A stretch of 9,197 nucleotides of DNA from an uncultured Eubacterium sp. GTDB taxonomy: Bacteria > Bacillota > Clostridia > Lachnospirales > CAG-274. A model generated the notes under the pieces. It was not told where the DNA came from and made no database searches. It saw nothing but the letters and a program-made list of their open reading frames with translations. The stretch lies in assembly GCA_900543365.1 (NCBI GenBank), contig UQRG01000051.1, positions 1 through 9,197 on the forward strand, read 5' to 3'. Shown here in pieces: positions 5,673 through 9,197 of the stretch (position 1 is its first letter; every line of letters starts with the position of its first letter). The position numbers were made by a program, and so were the translations under genes.

Positions 5673-5708
5673 ATACAAAAAACTAAGTATTTAGTTAATT
5701 CAAATGTA

Positions 5709-5753
5709 AAAGCAGAGAAAATTACATCGTTTTTAATGTTCTTTCTCTGCTTT
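5709..5753. repeat. 12-bp stem near the IS right end
   Basis: AAAGCAGAGAAA (5709-5720) pairs exactly with TTTCTCTGCTTT (5742-5753) over a 21-base loop. The A-rich/T-rich arms could terminate transcription entering from either side. Confidence 0.5.
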
Positions 5754-5769
5754 AAGTTATTTTAAAATT

Positions 5770-5786
5770 TTAACTTAATGACATTG
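5770..5786 (-). repeat. IS right terminal inverted repeat
   Basis: TTAACTTAATGACATTG is the exact reverse complement of 4122-4138 and defines the right end of the element. Confidence 0.9.
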
Positions 5787-5807
5787 CCCATTACGGGCTT
5801 TTTATTT
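5786..5807 (+). terminator. Short GC hairpin with T-run at the IS/chromosome junction
   Basis: GCCC (5786-5789) pairs with GGGC (5795-5798) around ATTAC, followed by TTTTTATTT. The first G is the last base of the insertion sequence. On the minus strand the mirror image, an A-run and then GCCCGTAATGGGC, follows the isocitrate dehydrogenase stop, but the T-run expected beyond it is replaced by IS sequence. It looks like half of a former two-way terminator. Confidence 0.5.
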
Positions 5808-5817
5808 AGGGAAAAAT

Positions 5818-6972
5818 TTATAAAGTTTTAATTGTATCCATAATGTAATCAGCTAATTCAGCACTTGTACAGCCATCATCGTGACCAGTAATTTGAATCT
5901 TCTTTTCTTTCTGAGTACAAATATCAAGAGCCTTGTCAAGCTTTTCTGCCTTATCACCATAACCAATGTGAGCTAAAAGCATACTAGCAGCTCTAATGAT
6001 TGAACAAGGGTCAGCATACTTATCTCTGCCTTCTTCAACCATTCTAGGAGCGGAACCGTGAATAGCCTCAAACATAGCATACTTCTTACCCATATTAATA
6101 GAACCGGCAGTACCAACACCACCTTGGAATTCTGCGGCTTCGTCAGTAATAATATCACCATAAAGATTAGGAAGAACTACAACCTTAAAGCCTTGTCTTC
6201 TCTTAGGGTCAATTAACTTTGCAGTCATAATATCAATATACCAATCATCAGTTTCAATATCTGGATATTCTTTAGCGATTTCCTTAAATGTATTTAAGAA
6301 CTTACCATCAGTTGTTTTAATAATATTAGCCTTAGTTACACAAGTAACTTTACCCTTATTATTCTTCTTAGCATAGTCAAAAGCAGCTCTAATTATTCTT
6401 TCTGTACCATCAGTTGTTGCAACAGTAAAATCAAATGCTAAATCGTCATCAACTTCAAAACCCTTTGAACCTAAAGTATAAGAACCCTCTGTGTTTTCTC
6501 TGTAGAACGTCCAGTCAATACCTTCTTCTGGAATTCTAACAGGTCTAACATTAGCAAAAAGGTCTAATTCCTTTCTCATAGCAACATTAGCAGATTCAAT
6601 ATTAACCTTGTCACCAGCTCTAGGTGTAGTTGTAGGTCCCTTTAATATAACAGGACATTCCTTTAATTCAGCTAAAACATCATCAGGAATAGCCTTGCCC
6701 GCTTTAATTCTGTTTTCAATAGTAAGACCATCAATTACCTTAAATTCTACCTTTCCTGAATTTACTTCATCAGCTAATAAAAATTCAAGAATTCTCTGAG
6801 CCTGAGCTGTAATAGCAGGACCAATACCATCACCACCACAGATACCAATCTTAATAACAGGTAACTTAGCAAAATCAATAAAATCCTTATCAGCTTTCAT
6901 CTTTTCCACTCTTGCAAGCTGTTCTTCAATTAACTTACCAAATTTTTCCTTTGCTACTTCAATTTTATTCAT
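5818..6972 (-). CDS. icd: Isocitrate dehydrogenase-like (isocitrate/isopropylmalate dehydrogenase family)
   Basis: This 384-aa cytosolic enzyme would oxidise and decarboxylate isocitrate to 2-oxoglutarate with NAD(P)+ and a divalent metal. Motifs in order: GGDGIGP (46-52); substrate loop S127-x-N129-x3-R133 in ESANVAMRKELD; NVRPVR (141-146); YRENTEG (157-163); catalytic Lys214 in VTKAN; metal-site Asp273 and Asp277 in NLYGDIITDEAA; HGSAPR cofactor loop (305-310). The Ser/Asn/Arg substrate loop and NVRPVR favour isocitrate over isopropylmalate. Homoisocitrate or another beta-decarboxylating substrate is not excluded. About 37 charged residues precede the fold, longer than in the simplest homologues. 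ATG 6972 has GGAG 8-9 bases upstream. It is 27 bp downstream of the Re-citrate synthase-like gene, clearly one operon, which supports the isocitrate assignment. No aconitase gene is present. Cofactor preference cannot be read with confidence. Confidence 0.85.
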   Translation of the reverse strand: MNKIEVAKEKFGKLIEEQLARVEKMKADKDFIDFAKLPVIKIGICGGDGIGPAITAQAQRILEFLLADEVNSGKVEFKVIDGLTIENRIKAGKAIPDDVLAELKECPVILKGPTTTPRAGDKVNIESANVAMRKELDLFANVRPVRIPEEGIDWTFYRENTEGSYTLGSKGFEVDDDLAFDFTVATTDGTERIIRAAFDYAKKNNKGKVTCVTKANIIKTTDGKFLNTFKEIAKEYPDIETDDWYIDIMTAKLIDPKRRQGFKVVVLPNLYGDIITDEAAEFQGGVGTAGSINMGKKYAMFEAIHGSAPRMVEEGRDKYADPCSIIRAASMLLAHIGYGDKAEKLDKALDICTQKEKKIQITGHDDGCTSAELADYIMDTIKTL

Positions 6973-6999
6973 TTTATTTTCTCCTTTATAGTAATATTA

Positions 7000-8382
7000 T
7001 TAATTATTTGATTCATTAAGATAATTTTCCATTTCAGTATTAGCAAGTTTAGCAAGCTCCATATCACTTATTTGAGTTACTCTACCTTCTTCATATTGTT
7101 TGTCAACCCATTCCTTAATTCTAACTACAACTGGATGTTGCTTACCAATTTTCTTGTCACCTTCATATTTAAAGTAACTATTTATCCAATGAGCAATGCC
7201 AGCAAGTCCCGATGTTTTACCAACAGCAATTTTAACAGGTCGCTTTAAAAGAAGCTCTGTATTAAATATGTTATAAATTTCTTCATTCTTAAGTATACCG
7301 TCAGCGTGAATGCCTGCTCTAGTAAGGTTAAAGTTTTCTCCGACAAATGGTGTCATAGGAGGAATATCATATCCAATTTCCTTACGGTAATAGTCAGCAA
7401 GTTCAGTAATAATAGTAGTATCCATTCCGTCAAGAGTACCTCTAAGCTGAGCATATTCGAATACCATTGCTTCAAGAGGTGTGTTACCAGTTCTTTCACC
7501 TATACCAAATAAAGAAGTATTAACACCACAACAGCCATAAAGCCAAGCTGTAGTTGCATTAGTAACTGCTCTGTAAAAATCGTTATGTCCGTGCCATTCA
7601 AGTAAATGATTAGGTACACCTGCATAGTGGTGTAAACCATAAATAATACCTGATACACTTCTAGGAAGAACAGTACCTGGAGTATTAATACCATAACCCA
7701 TAGTGTCACAAGCTCTTATTTTAATAGGTACACCAGTTTCTTCATAAAGTTTCATAAGTTCTGAAGCAAATGGTACAACAAATCCATAGAAGTCAGCTCT
7801 TGTAATATCCTCAAAGTGACATCTAGGTTTAATACCTGTTTCTATACATTGGCGTATAATTGAAAGATAATGCTCCATTATCTCACTACGCTTCATATTC
7901 ATTTTATAGAAAATGTGATAGTCAGAACAACTAACAAGAATACCTGTTTCCTTAACACCAATAGATTTAACTAGTTCAAAGTCCTTTTTATTAGCTCTAA
8001 TCCAAGTTGTAACCTCAGGAAATCTGTAGTCCATTTCAAGACATTTGTAAACAGCATCCTGATCTTTTTTAGAATAAACAAAAAATTCACTTTGTTTTAT
8101 AATACCCTTAGGTCCGCCAAGCCTATGTAATTGTTTATAAATATGCTGTATTTGTTTAACAGTATATGGTTCTCTTGATTGCTGACCATCTCTAAAAGTT
8201 GTATCTGTTATCCATATTTCATCCGGCACATCCATAGGCACAATTCTATGGTTAAAAGCTATCTTAGGTACTTCATCATAGCTATACAAATTATCATATA
8301 AATTAGGCTTATCTACATCTTGTAATGGATAAACCGATTCTCGTCTTTCAATAACATTTGTCTTTGGATTAAAAATAAACAC
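7000..8382 (-). CDS. Re-type citrate synthase-like enzyme (homocitrate/isopropylmalate synthase family)
   Basis: This 460-aa TIM-barrel acyltransferase would condense acetyl-CoA with oxaloacetate to citrate with Re-face stereochemistry, the anaerobe's alternative to GltA. It belongs to the HMG-CoA lyase-like/DRE-TIM family: DTTFRDGQQ (60-68) holds the catalytic Arg64 and metal ligand Asp65, FED (190-192) and DTMG (226-229) follow, and HGHND (264-268) supplies the metal-binding histidines. The ~50-residue N-terminal extension before the barrel, the absence of a leucine-type regulatory domain, and the isocitrate dehydrogenase gene directly downstream favour Re-citrate synthase over isopropylmalate, citramalate or homocitrate synthase. 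Only an assay or close phylogeny would settle the acceptor acid. The start is GTG, 7 bases after GGAGGTGG. Transcription is probably from the promoter at 8407-8434. With an aconitase from elsewhere, the pair feeds 2-oxoglutarate and glutamate synthesis. Confidence 0.85.
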   Translation of the reverse strand: MFIFNPKTNVIERRESVYPLQDVDKPNLYDNLYSYDEVPKIAFNHRIVPMDVPDEIWITDTTFRDGQQSREPYTVKQIQHIYKQLHRLGGPKGIIKQSEFFVYSKKDQDAVYKCLEMDYRFPEVTTWIRANKKDFELVKSIGVKETGILVSCSDYHIFYKMNMKRSEIMEHYLSIIRQCIETGIKPRCHFEDITRADFYGFVVPFASELMKLYEETGVPIKIRACDTMGYGINTPGTVLPRSVSGIIYGLHHYAGVPNHLLEWHGHNDFYRAVTNATTAWLYGCCGVNTSLFGIGERTGNTPLEAMVFEYAQLRGTLDGMDTTIITELADYYRKEIGYDIPPMTPFVGENFNLTRAGIHADGILKNEEIYNIFNTELLLKRPVKIAVGKTSGLAGIAHWINSYFKYEGDKKIGKQHPVVVRIKEWVDKQYEEGRVTQISDMELAKLANTEMENYLNESNN

Positions 8383-8389
8383 TCTGACT

Positions 8390-8397
8390 CCACCTCC
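8390..8397 (-). promoter_or_regulatory. Ribosome binding site fixing a GTG start
   Basis: GGAGGTGG on the minus strand, 7 bases before GTG (8382-8380), fixes the citrate synthase start. No in-frame ATG is as well placed. Confidence 0.75.
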
Positions 8398-8406
8398 ATA
8401 CTTTTA

Positions 8407-8434
8407 ATAATAACATATTTAAAATAATTGTCAA
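8407..8434 (-). promoter_or_regulatory. Promoter of the citrate synthase-icd operon
   Basis: Minus strand: consensus -35 TTGACA (8434-8429), 16-bp spacer ending in TG plus one base (extended -10), and -10 TATTAT (8412-8407). Transcription would start near 8400, giving a leader of under 20 bases that contains little besides the ribosome binding site. No attenuator or riboswitch fits in so short a leader, so any regulation would act on the promoter itself. Confidence 0.7.
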
Positions 8435-8488
8435 CCTTTATATTAGTTTTTTTGCATAATTTTTTTATTAAATTGCAAAAATTATTGT

Positions 8489-8551
8489 TTATATAAGATT
8501 TTCGTTATATATATCATAGATTTTTGAATTTATTTCATAAAATTCTTTCAT
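8489..8551 (-). CDS. Possible 20-residue ORF (weak)
   Basis: ATG AAA GAA ... ATA TAA encodes MKEFYEINSKIYDIYNENLI, starting 2 bases after the stop of the 87-aa gene. The amphipathic composition and tight coupling are suggestive, but there is no good ribosome binding site and the length is within chance for this AT-rich DNA. Confidence 0.2.
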   Translation of the reverse strand: MKEFYEINSKIYDIYNENLI

Positions 8552-8553
8552 TT

Positions 8554-8817
8554 TTATATTCCAATCATTTTTAACAACATATTCATTTGTTGTTTTTCTC
8601 TTTCATTCATATTTTCCATTAAAGCATTTATCATAGACTGCCTTTCATCTTTTGTAAATGTTATACCTTTTGGTAAAGATTGAACAAAAGCAATAATCAT
8701 TGCAATCTTCTCATCTGACGATTTATTTTTCATATTTTCATTAAGACTTAAAAAGGCTTTTTTTATATTATGGTCAAGACAATCAAAGGCTTTATTTTCA
8801 AAAATATTATTATTCAT
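8554..8817 (-). CDS. Small helical protein of unknown function (87 aa)
   Basis: The product is charged and probably all-helical, with one cysteine (C13) and no signal peptide or membrane segment. A segment SLPKGITFTKDERQSMINAL leads into a C-terminal helix rich in Met and Glu/Lys (ENMNEREKQQMNMLLKMIGI). ATG 8817 lies inside the end of the upstream gene (8-bp overlap, AAATGAATAA), and GGAGGG at 8834-8829 sits 11 bases upstream, so the two are translationally coupled. I do not recognise a family. The Met-rich, amphipathic C-terminus could be a protein-protein contact; that is inference. No clear terminator follows, only an AT-only 9-bp stem near 8456-8485. Confidence 0.7.
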   Translation of the reverse strand: MNNNIFENKAFDCLDHNIKKAFLSLNENMKNKSSDEKIAMIIAFVQSLPKGITFTKDERQSMINALMENMNEREKQQMNMLLKMIGI

Positions 8818-9197
8818 TTAATTTTAGACCCTCCACTAAATCAGTTATTTCCATTACTTTAACAAATACATCAACCATTTTTTGTTTTCTTGTATCAAGT
8901 TCTGGTTTTATAGCTAACAACATTTTTTTCTTTATTCCATTATCAGGTGTTCCTGATGTAGACATTATTCTAAAATTATTTACAAGTTTATCTATTTCCA
9001 TTAATTTCACCATTAAACCTATATTTCTTTGATAAGGCATATCAAGAAAGGGAATGGCATCTTTAATTTTATTTAATGCTGTAGTTCCATCCATTTTTTC
9101 TACAATTTCTGTACCTATTGCACTTGGTGGGTTATCCTCTGAATTACTTATACTATTCATATTATTAACTAGTTTCATTACAGACAATATTTTTTCT
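8810..9197 (-). CDS. Helical protein of unknown function, 5' end off the window
   Basis: The frame is open from the right edge to TAA 8812-8810. Internal candidates are TTG 9187 and ATG 9180-9178, but no ribosome binding site precedes either and no stop closes the frame before the edge, so the gene probably starts outside. The readable part has a polar, low-complexity N-terminal stretch (NSISNSEDNPPSAIG). It is followed by predicted helices, including IGLMVKLMEIDKLVNNFRIM and a C-terminal KKKMLLAIKPELDTRKQKMV segment ending in a hydrophobic helix. The short LL-AIKP-L-x3-RKQKxVD tail resembles a pattern in small clostridial hypothetical proteins, but I cannot name the family. It overlaps the 87-aa gene by 8 bp and forms an operon with it. 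The similar style of the two proteins suggests they act together. Confidence 0.65.
   Translation of the reverse strand, partial: EKILSVMKLVNNMNSISNSEDNPPSAIGTEIVEKMDGTTALNKIKDAIPFLDMPYQRNIGLMVKLMEIDKLVNNFRIMSTSGTPDNGIKKKMLLAIKPELDTRKQKMVDVFVKVMEITDLVEGLKLNE

Larger units (their letters stand above)
4122..5786 (+). mobile_element. IS4-family insertion sequence (1665 bp)
   Basis: The element is bounded by perfect 17-bp terminal inverted repeats, CAATGTCATTAAGTTAA at the left and its reverse complement at the right. It carries one transposase gene of the IS4/YREK type. Size and repeat length fit the IS231-like part of the IS4 family. A terminator-like hairpin lies inside each end (4155-4185; 5646-5672 and 5709-5753), which would shield the transposase from outside transcription. 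The flanks show no matching target duplication: CTCTGAAA on the left, CCCATTACGGG on the right. The transposase has one internal stop, so this copy is probably inactive unless supplied in trans. Confidence 0.9.

Noticed and set aside
6608..6799. Rightward and other short frames within icd and citrate synthase (also 5973-6161, 7306-7512, 7500-7709)
   Set aside because: They overlap well-supported enzymes in other frames and have no ribosome binding sites.

Overview
The window is AT-rich and looks like a chromosome segment of an anaerobic Clostridia-type Firmicute, probably a gut lineage. Ribosome binding sites are strong AGGAGG-type sites and codons are A/T-rich. A Re-type citrate synthase sits next to an isocitrate dehydrogenase, the oxidative half-TCA route to glutamate used by many strict anaerobes. 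A manganese-catalase/CotJC-type fragment suggests a spore-forming ancestry.

The window has two halves. Positions 1 to about 4121 are accessory DNA. They hold paired hairpin terminators (14-76), a membrane-anchored protein gene with two OB-fold-like modules split by a single frameshift at an A AAA AAG heptamer (105-934), and a compact leftward small-RNA-like unit with its own promoter and terminator (945-1062). Next come an intact large serine recombinase (1112-2551) and, 19 bp after its stop, a manganese catalase/CotJC fragment cut at both ends (2571-2693). This arrangement suggests that a recombinase-borne element integrated into a cotJC-like gene and the far side was later deleted. Then follow about 450 bp without genes but with three clear inverted repeats, and two tail-to-tail fragments of type I restriction specificity genes (hsdS, 3145-3702). 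The half ends with a well-initiated 64-residue protein of unknown function (3861-4055).

An IS4-family insertion sequence (4122-5786, 17-bp perfect terminal inverted repeats) separates the two halves. Its transposase frame is complete except for one TAA at codon 60. No target duplication matches across it, so its two flanks may not originally have been neighbours.

Positions 5787-9197 look like chromosome backbone, transcribed leftward. A promoter at 8407-8434 drives a Re-citrate synthase-like gene (GTG start, 7000-8382) and then an isocitrate dehydrogenase-like gene (5818-6972). The IS end abuts what looks like half of that operon's terminator. Together the two enzymes would turn oxaloacetate and acetyl-CoA into citrate and, with an aconitase encoded elsewhere, into 2-oxoglutarate for glutamate synthesis. 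At the right edge lie two overlapping leftward genes for small helical proteins of unknown function (8554-9197, the first running off the window).
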